The notes under the pieces: generated by a model | Seen by the model: only the letters and a program-made list of their open reading frames with translations | Told to the model about the DNA's origin: nothing | The model's database searches: none | Program-made: the position numbers and the translations under genes | Source: Adineta ricciae | Taxonomy: Eukaryota; Rotifera; Eurotatoria; Adinetida; Adinetidae | Length of the DNA: 64,000 bases | NCBI GenBank assembly: GCA_905250025.1 | Contig: CAJNOJ010000244.1 | Coordinates: forward strand, 1 to 64,000 | Direction of reading: 5' to 3' | Part shown: in pieces, positions 11,801-23,108 of the stretch | Layout: each line of letters opens with the position of its first letter | Position numbering within the stretch: the first letter of the stretch is position 1

Positions 11801-12645
11801 TTTTTTAACGACGTCTCGTGTGAATAGAACCTTTTTCTTTCAAAGAGTAGTACAACTCCGTTTCATTCGTGGTGGTACAAGTGTTCTTCGGTAATGATTA
11901 CGTAATTATTCAGCGACCTAGAATAACTATCTTAATGAATTAACTAAAAGAAAACTCTTCTTCTTTTCAGTCTGCAAAACTAAGCATGAGAACATGGAAC
12001 GAAGTCGAAACAAATCAGTTCTTCTTCTTCTTCTTCTATCCGAGTTGATAGAATAACAGTAAGATCGATCGATGTCAATACGAAAAATGATTAGCATGTC
12101 GTCATGATTATTGATTATCGCAAGATTTGCTTCTCGGCTTGACTACTTAAGAGATAATTTCATAAAACGCTTTTTCCAAATATTATTTTACCAAAGAGCA
12201 AGACAAATATAGTTTCCATCGAATGTAATTACATCCCAGACGAGTAGAACATTCAAGGTCTACATATTCCGTTCACAATCAAGATCAAACTTGAAATTCA
12301 CACAGTAGCTTTACTCTTTCTCGAAACATTAGATAACAGCACTCGTGTTGTATATCAAGAATTAATGAATATATTTTGTTGTAAACCTTGAGCATATTTC
12401 GATTATGTTTGAGATGCAAATAGGCATCGTAATAATCGTTTTTATCCTCATCCTTAGCTCTATATTCAAGTGTGCTGTCTGTCTGAGACATACCATCTAG
12501 CAAACCAAGTACATTCGAGCAATTATTTTATTCAGAATAAATTTGCTGCTCATATCGAGAATAATTCCATCTAGAGAACATTCAATAAGCAAGACTTTCT
12601 TTCTTTACATTATGAACAAATTGGAAAATAAACATATTGACGAAC
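8828..12645. other. Long gene-poor region
   Basis: No recognisable gene family is seen. The right side of the Ig gene (missing 5' exons) and the 3'-UTR of the Aurora-like kinase fall here. Simple repeats include TA/TG runs near 9971-9981, CA runs near 10686-10700 and TA runs near 10840-10850. The only stretch with a coding look is 11328-11541, listed separately. Other open frames (10257-10463 minus, 11697-11894 plus, 12285-12503 minus, 12543-12761 plus) have no motif or overlap real exons. Confidence 0.4.
11332..11541 (+). CDS. Possible terminal exon of a small basic, dibasic-rich protein
   Basis: A pyrimidine-rich tract and acceptor (CTTATTGTCATGTAG) end at about 11330. An open frame then runs to a stop at 11541 without its own upstream Met. 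The roughly 69 residues are very basic and contain many dibasic pairs (DRRGKRH, DRRRDRRQR, LTKRRQ, DKK) and two Cys pairs (CNSRC near the start, CLVC at the end). That composition would suit the C-terminal part of a peptide-hormone precursor, but no signal-peptide exon could be found upstream. It may equally be chance. Offered as a candidate only. Confidence 0.25.
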   Translation: MTCNSRCLLLLNKVYDRRGKRHLRFNMNDRRRDRRQRMLKPIVGSFSLTKRRQSIDKKLIHNGCLVCDE

Positions 12646-14121
12646 TTATTCGTCCATATGTACATAAATCGGACATTTGTAGGGACCAAACAAATATTTG
12701 TACGCATTTCTTTGTAACCAATCGTGTGCGATACAGTCGAGAAGTTGCATTCGTCGTTTAGGCTCTTTTTGTAAAAGCTAAAAGTACAAATCTAATACTT
12801 TCGAATTCTACAAACGATAAAATCCTACATTATCGATAAATCTTCTTGCCAAAGGCGAGAAATAGTCGGGAAATGTATAATTAATATTTGCGATCTTCAC
12901 CTTCGTCTCATCATCTGTACCTTCGAACGGTGCATGACCGGAAAGCAATTCATAAGCTAGGACTCCCACACACCAATTATCAACATGATATTGATATTGT
13001 TTATGACCAACGATCTCCGGTGCTAAATAATCCAATGTACCACATGCAGTTGTATTCCTAAAATATTCAGTGATGATTTCGTCATTTTTATTGGTTTAAA
13101 AATATTCGACTTACATCGTATCAGCATGACGGATTTTTGTTGACCAACCAAAGTCAGCTAATTTCAAATTTCCACAGCAATCCACGAGAACTTAATATGA
13201 GAAACAATTTCTTGAATAACATCGTTAACAGAAATTCAACTTACTGTTTTCTGGTTTTAAATCTCGGTGAATGATACTTTTACTATGACAGTATTCTAAT
13301 GCATGACAGATTTGATAGATGTACTAAAAGACAAATCGTCAGAAAAACATATGGAATGATGCATTGCCTACACTAGCAGCTAAACGATCGGAGAACCGAC
13401 GTAATTTTTGCAAGAAACGATACAATTGTCCATGTGGAGCATATTCAAGCATGAAATAGAAGCGTTTTTCATCGTGAAATACATCGTACATTGTCAGAAT
13501 TAATGGATGATTCAATTTGAAACCAGATTCCGTTTCAATTTTCACTTGTTCAGCCATCGAATATTCATTGATTTTACTCTTATGAAGCATCTATTGCAAA
13601 ACAAGACGTTAGATTTCAAGCAATTGAGAAAAAAAGCATTCCATTTACTTTCAATGCACAGATAAATTTCGTTTTCTTCAATCGTGCTAAATAGACGATA
13701 CCAAATGCACCTTTGCCCAGCGGCCGACCGAATTCGAAGTCGTCAACAGTAAACAGACGATCTTCACTGAAAGAAAACCATTCAGATAATCAACTATGTT
13801 TTTCGGGAAGGAGTAGCTCACTTCAATGCCATTTTACGAATGCTATTTGCCATACTCGATTCTAAATGCGATTGACGAATGTATTGTTGAAAGACATTGC
13901 CAGACATGGGTGGAGCTCGGATTTGTTCATCGGTTAAACTATTTAACCAATTTGGCAGATAGGTGTAAAGAGAATCACCATCACATTGTGCCACGTCGAA
14001 CGGAGTTTTGACAGCGTTGATATCTTCATAAGACTGTATAATACAAAAGCGAAACGATTAAAAAGACAATCAAAGTATGTTTTGTTACTTGTTGATCTTC
14101 TTCCATCGCTTGTTCAGACAT
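12646..14121 (-). CDS. Aurora-family Ser/Thr kinase
   Basis: About 366 aa from eight exons joined by short introns. The start Met at 14121 opens [11 protein letters not shown] and is followed by a donor. N-terminal region about residues 1-85; kinase domain about 90-345. Visible landmarks: P-loop GKGAFG, catalytic Lys in ICALK, a Glu in QVKIE at the expected alpha-C position, [15 protein letters not shown] (very Aurora-like hinge), HRDLKPEN, and DFGWS with the Aurora-typical Trp. The activation loop [14 protein letters not shown] keeps Thr-Thr-x-Cys-Gly-Thr-Leu-Asp-Tyr. Aurora kinases drive mitotic spindle and chromosome segregation. The reading as Aurora is strong, but A versus B/C type cannot be decided. 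The LAPEI and DNWCVG segments differ from usual Aurora (LPPEM, DLWSLG), so this may be a diverged paralogue. Confidence 0.85.
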
Positions 14122-14688
14122 TGAAAGCGAACGAATCCTTTCTCATTAATGAATCGAAAAAGAATGGTAAACTTGGAACAAAGAAGAGTACATTGAGTGC
14201 GTGAGAACAAAGACGCGGTAATTATCAAACAGTAAAAATACGCGAATACTTAGTAATTTATAAATGAAAATGATCTTATTTCTTTAAATATCTCTCATTT
14301 TCGGAATTAGAATATGCTCTGGATTTCTTACATGCAGATGTCGCTAGTTTGAATAGCAAAGGTCATTTGCGTGGGACACATTCGAATAATAAGGTTAAAA
14401 ATGAATATCATCTATGGTGTACTTCCTTTAGAATTTCATAGTTGCTTGATTTTCTGCATAGAACGGTTTTGTAATCAAAGCCAATATATAAAAGATCTAT
14501 GCTTGTTTATTCGACGCAGTAAGGCTGCTCATGTCCTTTCCATTGGGTTTTTATTCATTTCTATTATCTACAATAAATAACATTTGCTATTTCGTTACAA
14601 CATCAATCGGACAACAACAACAATATATATATATAAGTTTGAAGTCAATTTTTGGTAGTATCTGATGAAAACAAGACATTAAATTACT
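14122..14688. other. Intergenic spacer, nothing recognised
   Basis: This lies between the start of the Aurora-like gene and the stop of the C2-domain gene, both on the minus strand. It should contain the Aurora 5' region and the C2-gene 3'-UTR. A short TA run lies near 14624-14634. Small plus-strand open frames have no supporting motif. Confidence 0.35.
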
Positions 14689-15576
14689 CTAAGCATTATC
14701 TTCGCTCGTTGCTGACTTCAATTTTTTCCCCAGACGAATTGGTAGAATACGTTCGATGTACAAAATATGCGTTAATTGATCATCCTTTGTCGAATAGCTA
14801 GCTTCACCTAATTCGTACATATTGTTATCTGTTAATAGCATGAGAAAGAATTTAACCTCATAGTTTAATACATCGCCTGCCCGAACATTACTCAATATAT
14901 TGAACGTTTCACCGAAACGGATAAAATCTTGAAAATGTTGTAATGACGTTTCATACGGTTCACCAGTTACTGTTGTTGAGAAGATAGTAAATCGAAGAAA
15001 TATATATGCATCTTTCGTTATTGGATAATTCAATGATGTTAATAACGAGTTCATATGACGTAAGTTTTGGACATTTAATCGAATACTGAAGGTTGATGGG
15101 TTATATTCACAACTGAAGTGTAAAACGGGATACGACGGCGGTGTTCGTTCATCTGTTCCGTCTTCAGTGCCGAAATTAGTATAAACAAACGGATTCAACA
15201 ATGATGAACCGTAGGAACGACGAGGAATCGTTTTATTAATTTGAGTGTTTGTCGAAGGTAGATTTTGAGGAACAGCAATGAGATTTTTATTGACTACCGC
15301 AGGTAGATCAGCTGGTTTAACACACGGATCCGATGTTGATTTTGCTAAAGATAAACTCGACGTTGTAATCGATTGTGGACGATGAAATGAGGTCGAGAAT
15401 TTGCGCATCGATTCCGAAAGTACCGGTCGGAGATCTTCGAAACGTCGTGATAATAATAGATCCCAAATGAATTGTTTGACAAGACAAATTGTTATTACGA
15501 TAGCAAATGCAATCAAGCATGATAATGCTACATAAGCAGACATGTTCACATACGTCGATGGGGCCTGATTTTTCAT
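14689..15576 (-). CDS. N-terminally membrane-anchored C2-domain protein (synaptotagmin-like)
   Basis: A 295-aa uninterrupted frame from the Met at 15576. A single transmembrane helix (about residues 13-34, AYVALSCLIAFAIVITICLV) is followed by a Ser/Pro-rich linker and one C2-like domain from about residue 150. Segments typical of synaptotagmin-family C2 folds are LHFSCEYNP, IRLNVQNLR, DAYIFLRFTI, VLNYEVKFFLML and ELGEASYS. Only one of the acidic calcium-ligand positions (Asp of DAYIF) is obvious, so calcium binding is doubtful. A role in vesicle or membrane contact is a family-based guess. It may be a degenerate relative of the synaptotagmin at 41540-43308. No intron is needed, unusual beside its intron-rich neighbours. 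Confidence 0.6.
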   Translation of the reverse strand: MKNQAPSTYVNMSAYVALSCLIAFAIVITICLVKQFIWDLLLSRRFEDLRPVLSESMRKFSTSFHRPQSITTSSLSLAKSTSDPCVKPADLPAVVNKNLIAVPQNLPSTNTQINKTIPRRSYGSSLLNPFVYTNFGTEDGTDERTPPSYPVLHFSCEYNPSTFSIRLNVQNLRHMNSLLTSLNYPITKDAYIFLRFTIFSTTVTGEPYETSLQHFQDFIRFGETFNILSNVRAGDVLNYEVKFFLMLLTDNNMYELGEASYSTKDDQLTHILYIERILPIRLGKKLKSATSEDNA

Positions 15577-17723
15577 TGATAATTAAAACGAATAGAACTA
15601 GAAAAAAAAATCAAATAATTAATTACGACGTATTAACGATTCTAAACACGTTGATTTTCATATCCATACACATCTAGTCGCAAAAGGATACTTTTAACCT
15701 TTGTAGCGGCGAACTTGCACGCGAATGTTTCCTCCTCGTATTTAAATGAAGCATCCACAGACGAAAATTGTCTTTCCCTCTTTTCTCGTTCTCGTTTTAT
15801 GACATTAATACTTCTCTAACAGATATTTTATTTTGTTTCCTTTTCTCATTTATCATTATTAAAAATAGTTGAAGTCGAATTCAATTAACAATGATAATTA
15901 AACTATTGATAATAAAAACACGCATAGATGTTTCCTTTTCTGACAGATTCCTAGCTATTCGAATAAAGAGATAGTTAGGTCAATCAGTATCATTGCTGGA
16001 GACAAAACGCGACGAGAGACTGTTTCTTAACTCTAATCCTTTTACTTATTCTTTCTTAGATTTGGATGTCTTTCGTCTATCTCGAGATACACAAGTGTTT
16101 ATCCTTATGTAGCTAACTAAAAGAAAGTAAATGAAAGGTACTTAGTGGAAAATCATCAGTGAGAATAGAAAAATATACGAGAGAAAGAAAAGAAGAAGAA
16201 GAATGAATGAATGAATGATAGCAGAGTCGAAATTCATCAAGTAGCTTTTTCTTCTTTATGGAAAAAAAAGAAAACAATGAGCTAAATACGTTGATTTGTC
16301 AGTAATTGCACGATTGAGAGTATTTCTCTTCTTTGCCGTAATTAGTTTCGTGACATAACCCATACTCTAAACCAAACATCGCTTTGAATTTAGACAGCAG
16401 ATGGATATAAATCGACACATGCCCACATCAAATCGGTAAAAAGAAACAAAACGCTCGAGCTTTTCCCTTTCTCTCGTGACTTAGTCTAGTGCGCTTAATT
16501 CTACCAACTTACCAGCATATGGTTCATTTTCCTCACTTAGAATTTTATAAATAATAGATCGACAGATATATGTATAGCAAATGCCGAGTTTTAGTTGTCT
16601 TTGGTTGATAAGAAAGAAAGATAGACGATGATGATGTTGAGATTGTGAAAGCAGAACGGGCGGAAATGATAAATTCTGCTCACTGACTAGTGCAAATAGA
16701 TCTTGTTAATGCTTCTTAAAGAAACGACGTTTACTGTTTTACCATAGTCTGTTGTTACGCTTTGATAGTGACCGAACGGATGCGAAGAATCTAGGGATAA
16801 ATATAATCAAGTTTGTCAGGCTTTTTTTCTCTTTCCCTTTTCTTCTCCACCCACAAGCCGACATCTCTTCAACGGCAAAGCATTTCTGTTTCATTCGACT
16901 CTCCTAGTCTTAGAATACATCGAAAAAGACTAACGTACGGGGTTGAAAGAATGATAATGACATTGGACGGAATAGAATAAGTGAATGAGGAACGGAGTAA
17001 AAGCTCGTCGATGGAAAGCTTGATGCAATAACAAATGAATGCTTTCTATTTACACAAATTCATCTGAATATTTGAAAATGTGACAAAGATGTTAATAATA
17101 AACACATATTCGATATGTATTTACGTTTCTTATCGAACACAAAGACAATCAATTGTTGATAGATCGATTCGATTTCACGATTATGATTATTCAAGATCGC
17201 AGCTTATGAAATATTCATTTCAATGCATGATGATTGATAATTATTTGTTCATGTTAGGTTATATTTCTCGAAAAAGCATGAAAATACGCTTTTCTCATCA
17301 TTAACGAGTATGACAACGCAGCAAAAAGAACTTGAAATATGATCACTAATAGACCTAATGCTTTTTGAAAGCGTTCTTATGTTGTTTATCGGAGTAATTC
17401 TGCAATGAAAAATGTTCTTGGTTCATTTTTCATAAGTGTATCCTTAAAATTAACAAGAATAGCAACAATAGAAAAGAATCATTATTGTTTTCATTATGAT
17501 TAAGAATAACAAATGATCTATTCGGTGTATTTTTATGGTTGTTGAGGCGACTAACGAATAGTACATCATTATCAAGTTAATCGATGCAAAAAGAAAGAGA
17601 AAATGATATAATTAGAACAACGTGCTCTAAGACACGTTCATTCTCTCGAAATGGTTATCTCATCGGAGAAGTTTCCAAAAAAAGCTTTTGCATCTGACAT
17701 GAACAAAAAAGATAAAAGCATTT
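15577..17723. other. Intergenic region, nothing recognised
   Basis: About 2.1 kb between the 5' end of the C2-domain gene and the 3' end of CDK20, both on minus. It is AT-rich and without long open frames. A short GAAT tandem repeat lies near 16201-16217, and GA-rich tracts near 16180-16202. I see no RNA gene or element in it. Confidence 0.4.
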
Positions 17724-19489
17724 TTAATTCGCATTTGTTGATAAGATCATCTCGTGATCAATAATACTATCTGCTATACTTCGTTTAACGTCGAATTCAT
17801 AGACATGACGGTTCTTTCGTCGAGCAGGAATCGGTAATTCCGTGTGATGACATGGTAATGGCGATGTATAGAAATAACAATGTAGTAAAGCCTAAGTAGT
17901 CGAATGTTAACACGTGTCAAAGTGGGTGATGGTGTAAATACCTGCTGAGCACTGATCCGCTGTTTAGACGGATAGACGAGGAACTTTTTTAGGAGGTCAA
18001 TAGCATTCGAACAGGCTTCGGGAACGATATCTTCGAATTTCATTCCTTCGAAATCATCAAAGCTAATTTTGCCATAGTCAGGTAATTTCTTCATTTCCTA
18101 CAAGAATTCGAAATCAATCAAGAAAATGATATTATTGATCTACTCTACCGGCCATTGAGCTTCAGTAGGTGTTCCAAGAAGTTTGCATACACAACATAAT
18201 TGATGAATATCACTCTCTCCCTACAAACGGATATCTTTCTCTCTCCATTTTCATATTCCATTTCTTCTTACCGGAAACAACGGACTGCGATTGATTAATT
18301 CACCGAATATGCATCCAACTGCCCTAAAAAATAAATCAATTGATTTGTAGAGTAACTGATACACACGTAGTTACCATAGGTCAACACCTTCATCATAACT
18401 GCGTGAACCATAAAGAAGCTCTGGTGCACGATACCATCTTAAAAGCAGGAGAAGATTTATGAATCATTCATTCGTTCACTGTTGTAACAGAGCACTCAGC
18501 TATTCTACCTTGTTGCAACTTGATGACTGTATTGTCGTTGTGGTTGAGCTTTGTCAAATATTCTTGCTAAACCAAAATCAGCGATTTTTAAATGTCCAGT
18601 TGCACTTATCAATAAGTTTGCCGGTTTCAAATCCTAGGAATTCATATCGAATGCAATCTATGCCTTTCGATCTCTTTAACTATTTACTCGATGCATGATT
18701 CGATTTTCATGACAAAATGACACACCATTTAATAGCATTTTCATGTAACTTTTTATCTGCGAAGTTGTCAATGGCTGATTGACATTCCGAATCACTTCCG
18801 TTAAATCACTTAGCATATACTCAATTACGAAGATGTAACCCATTCCATGCGGGAAAACATCAAGTAGCTTAACAATCTAGAATCAATCAACAATATGAAT
18901 GAAAATCTTTCTCAGTTCTACAAACATTTTCATGATCTTCAATTTCTTGTAACGCTTTGATTTCTCTAGAGAATATTGAAATGAATGGACTGTGACAAAA
19001 TGATTTCAATGACCAACCGAATGATGTTATTAGGAACACCTTCCTCCGATAGAGATTTCATATGCAAATGAACACGCTTGAGTGCAACGGTTTCGTTACT
19101 CTAAACGCATAACAAGAAGTTGATTTTGATCGAAAACAATCAACAAAAACTCACTTGAACATGTTTACATTTGTAAACGGTCCTAAAAAGAACGATATAA
19201 ACTTTAGACACGATGAAAATTTCATTCTTATTTTGAAAAATAGCATGACGTCTACGGTTACTACCTAACGGACTTGTATCTTTCCTGTTCTTGCACAAAG
19301 GTGATGAAATTCGAGAAAGAGAGAGAGAGACTAGTGAAAGATGTATCTACCGTATAAATTCTATAGTAACCATAAGTGTTTCTCAATGATGTTAGTAGAC
19401 TGACAAATTATCAGCAATAAATGTTTTTAATAGAAGATTTACCCGTAAGCTCCTTTGCCAATACGGTTTAATTTAATATATTTGTCCAT
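17724..19489 (-). CDS. CDK20: Cyclin-dependent kinase 20 / cell cycle-related kinase
   Basis: Multi-exon kinase read from Met at 19489 ([16 protein letters not shown]) to a TAA at 17724-17726. Successive exons give the P-loop [15 protein letters not shown], catalytic Lys in VALKRV, the alpha-[34 protein letters not shown], the catalytic [10 protein letters not shown], and DFGLARIF. They end with the T-loop [30 protein letters not shown] and LPDYGKISF. The last exon gives [18 protein letters not shown], matching the C-terminus typical of CDK20 (CCRK). In animals CDK20 acts upstream of ICK/MAK-type kinases and controls ciliary assembly and the cell cycle. All catalytic motifs are present, so it looks functional. 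It is divergent from MRPL13, with about 300 bp between the start codons. Confidence 0.9.
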
Positions 19490-19790
19490 TTTATCAATAG
19501 ATTCGACTTATATCAAACGTTGACTGACAAATGCATCCATATTCTGCTTCCTGTTCCTGGATATACCTTCACAATGACATCTCTTCCCGATTCGACATTT
19601 CCATTGGCTAGAAGATTCGAACGAATAAAGTAGATTCTCCAGAGAAAACTTATCGACAATATTCTCTACAATTAATAAATCAGTTAATTGTGATATATAG
19701 AAACTTAATCACAACTTGAAAACTATCTATAGAGAAATGAATGAATAATAACTTTGTTATTTTCAGATGAAATATATCTAAACATCAAAC
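19490..19790. promoter_or_regulatory. Bidirectional promoter region, CDK20 / MRPL13
   Basis: The start codons of CDK20 (minus, 19489) and MRPL13 (plus, 19791) are separated by only 301 bp, so both 5'-UTRs and core promoters must share this stretch. An acceptor-like TATTTTCAG ends at about 19766, shortly before the MRPL13 start, which could be a leader-splicing site. No TATA box or known element can be named with confidence. Confidence 0.5.
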
Positions 19791-21038
19791 ATGTCGTTTA
19801 ATAAAGCAAAAGTATGTGTAAAAGAAAAAATCTCAGAAATTCAATTATGAACTTAATTTAATTTAGCATTTAGCAACATTTTCTCGCGTATGGTATCTCT
19901 TTGACGCCAAATGGCAATGTCCACATCTATCAGGTGAACGAATAGCTCGTATTCTACGTGGTGAACACAAACCGATCTTCTATCCAGGAGGTAAGTGATC
20001 TTCGTGTTAACACACATAATGTCAACATATTCGAAATGATGTGAGCCTAGCACAAAAGATAGTAGTTCTTGGAACGGCGTAGATAACATCAAGGTTTCCA
20101 AGGAAAATAAAACAACATTGATAAAAACAGCGCTAGTTCGTTTTTTTATATTTTAGTGCTAAATTTGTCTACAGTTGACAATTTTCTCACCGAGATTACT
20201 TTTCACTACATATGTTCGATATTCTTGAAAGTTTGCGATAGTTCGATTTGACCATGATTATGTCCCTCTTAACGTGTCTGACAACTGTAGAAGATCCCAG
20301 TTCAAATTCCATTGACTTAAAAAAAAAGGAAATGTTTTCATCTATCAATAGAATCTACAGGCGATTGTGTTGTGGCCATAAACACTCGACATGTGGCCTT
20401 GCGCAACGACGCATGGCGTGCTGAAGCACTACACATCCCCCGTGTTTATGCCAAAACCAAATACGATATACCTCTGTTCAAACTTCATGAACTTGATCCA
20501 ACAAAAGTAAGCTATTCTTCAATAAAACCATTCCTATTAACTATCGAATTCTATTTAGGTTCTCCATCTATGCGTTCTCAACTGTTTACCACCAGAAAAC
20601 AATCGAAGATACGACATGGCACGATTGTATACATTTCCTGATGATGTAAAATTATCTTTCCTCTTTAAAAGGTTTTGAATTATAACGCAATTTTTTAGGC
20701 AGTACCTGCTCATTTATTGAAGAATGTATGTGATCAAATACGTGGCTCACGTTCTATACCTAAACGCCTTGATGATTTGACACCGGGTGAAGTAAAAAAC
20801 TTCCCTCAAATGTTCAAATGGTTCGAAAGATGCGAATTTAGACTGTATTCTTAAGTTCTTTTGTTCTTCTAGGCCGAAGGATTTGGTGATTGATGATCTC
20901 GATCGAGACAAATTCGTTCGTGTTGTTCCTCCGGAAGAATTACCTAAACGAGAAGTTATGCTTGGACAACGTGCTGGCAAACAGAACTACTGGTTTCATG
21001 TTTCGACTAGTCGACATGAAGAAGTTAAAATTAATTAA
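19791..21038 (+). CDS. MRPL13: Mitochondrial ribosomal protein L13
   Basis: Six exons: 19791-19811, 19867-19990, 20361-20506, 20559-20645, 20699-20791 and 20880-21038, giving about 209 aa with all phases consistent. The N-terminus reads MSFNKAK then HLATFSRVWYLFDAKWQ. Further uL13-family segments are GEHKPIFYPGG, VVAINTRHVAL, VLHLCVLNCLPPENNRR, LYTFPDD and IPKRLDDLTPGE. uL13m is a large-subunit protein of the mitochondrial ribosome. The last exon adds about 50 residues beyond the region I can match (DLVIDDLDRDKFVRVVPPEE onward). Its acceptor is ambiguous: the exon was started at 20880 because the TAG at 20872 puts it out of frame. Confidence 0.88.
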
Positions 21039-21283
21039 ATTTCTTTTTGTTTACGATGTTCAGATAGATTGAGAGAAATCGTTTAGAACAGAGAGACAAA
21101 AAAAAGTTTAAAGGCCGCCTCAAGTGCATCTATGTTGAATCTTGTTTTTTCGTTTCTTTGTGTTTTTTTCTTAGAACAGAAGAAAGTGTAACTTGTTTTT
21201 CTCTTTCTTTCTCTCTCTCTCTCTCTTTATAAAAAGATTAAATCCTTTCTCTCTCTCTTTTTCTATTCTTCTAGAAATAACAA
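21039..21283 (+). promoter_or_regulatory. Short intergenic with strong C/T tract and acceptor before the CNC-bZIP start
   Basis: Only 245 bp separate the MRPL13 stop from the next start on the same strand. Two CT runs (about 21200-21226 and 21247-21274) end in TTCTTCTAG, 9 bp before ATGTCC. With no coding exon upstream, this acceptor could receive either a 5'-UTR exon or a trans-spliced leader. Spliced-leader trans-splicing is known in bdelloid rotifers; its use here is inference. Confidence 0.4.
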
Positions 21284-23108
21284 ATGTCCGGTCGTATATT
21301 TTCTCTTCATCACAACTCATATCCTGACAAAAACAAAGCACCTCGAATGGAATTAATGGATAGTCAAGATTTATCATGTGTGGATTTCGATGAATTGGGT
21401 GTTCGTCCATCGACTTGGGCCGATGATAACAACCTTGACTTGGACAACGCGGCCGATGCTTATCTATCAAAAGAAAAATTCCGTGAATTCCAATTTATGG
21501 CTGATGAAAAGAATTTCACAAATAATGAAACAATGATTGATGAAGATGATAGCAATTATGAAATCGATCCTGAAACCGGTAAGGAAAAGCTCATTTCCTT
21601 CTTTTCAGCTTCGAACATTGAAATGGAAAGCAGGAGAAAAACAGGTCCATTATTATTTATTTTGGTTTTGTTGACTTGAGAGACTGTTTTATTTCGATGG
21701 CCTAGTTTGTTATGAGAAATTAGTCATAAAATATAGGTCGTAATTTCGAACATACTTGAGAAGTAAAACTGAAGCAATAGAGATAAGTCCAAGAAGAAAG
21801 GAGAAAAATCCTTTTTCTTCTTCGTATTTCATCCACGTTATCACTTTCGTCATATATGTCAATATTTATCTAGCTGTTCCTTTTCAGGTGAGAAAATCTT
21901 TGGTGAAGTGCCTATTGCAACTAGTCCATCCTTTTCGCCAACGAACGATGTAAGTTTGTGTATTTATCTTTTCGTATCCTATGTTATCATCATTGTTTGT
22001 TTTTCTTTTCCGTTTTTCACAGAATTGGATCGAAGAATATTTGACTCGAATTGAATCATCATCGAAATCATATCAACAGTCGATTTCAAACAATAGTGAC
22101 CTACTTTTCGAAGGAATTCCATTGAGCAACGAAAATCTTGTTTCCAGTTGGCTTTCAGGTTACGTTTCCCTTGACGAATCTGCCAATCAAATGATGTTTT
22201 CGGAACAATACCTTCCCGAACATGACAAACTTACACCACCGATATACATGCCCTTATCTTCCAAACAATCACAGGGTTCATTGATGAATCCATTAAGTAT
22301 TTCAGCGGATGATGAACATTCGATTAGCAGTAGCAGCAATAGCAGTCGACAACAAAGATTACCTTCATCCTTTGAGGTAAAAATGCATTTTTTCAACAAA
22401 AAAATATTATCTAAACTGTACTTTGTTCTCTTAGGGTGACTCGACTACCCGCGATAGTGATTTGACGTTTGAAGAAACGTTAGTCGAAGCAAAATTAGAA
22501 AAAGTATGGAGCCCACTGAAATCTACCTTTCATTTAATAGTTCGTATATTTAGATTGAGCGTGACGAGCTTTTAATGCCACCGACGTTTTCGCGTCGATT
22601 GAGCACGCGCGCGAATTACCAAGGGCAACAAGATGAAGAAACTTTACATCGATATAACATTCCGCTTACACTATACGAAATCACACAATCAAGTACAGAA
22701 GAATATAATCGTCATTTAGGACGTCTTAATTACCTAAGCCCCGAACAAATACATATCATCAAAGATATTCGTCGCCGTGGAAAGAATAAAGTAAAGTTGA
22801 TTTGAATTGCAAACGACAATCGATTGAGTTTTCTTTGTTAGATAGCAGCTCAGAATTGTCGTAAACGAAAAGCGGTGAATGTGGAAACTTTACTCGAAGA
22901 AGTCGACGAACTAAAACGTGTTAAACATGATTTAGAACAACGACAAAAATACTTCCAACAACAAGTAAGTGATCAATTGTCAAACACGATCATCGTTCAT
23001 CTTCGTTTGTTGTTTTCTTAGATTATCGAAACGCGCAGTCAATACGAGTATCTTCATCGTCAAGTTTTACCCGATCGACAATTACCACCGGCAATATTTG
23101 TGAAATAA
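21284..23108 (+). CDS. Cap'n'collar (NFE2L/Nrf-type) bZIP transcription factor
   Basis: Seven exons: 21284-21578, 21888-21949, 22023-22376, 22435-22503, 22554-22790, 22842-22964 and 23022-23108. They total 1,227 nt (408 aa) with consistent phases. The C-terminus carries the CNC region (EEYNRHLGRLNYLSPEQIH) and a basic region IRRRGKNKIAAQNCRKRK, followed by a leucine-zipper heptad stretch (VETLLEEVDELKRVKHDLE). CNC factors pair with small Maf proteins at antioxidant-response elements. The N-terminal half is acidic. Residues 95-104 read DPETGEKIFG, containing the ETGE motif by which KEAP1 holds Nrf2 in the cytosol. An upstream DFDELGV (about residue 31) could be a weak DLG-like site. The ETGE is created only by splicing exon 1 to exon 2. 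Regulation by a KEAP1 orthologue is therefore likely but inferred. Confidence 0.9.
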
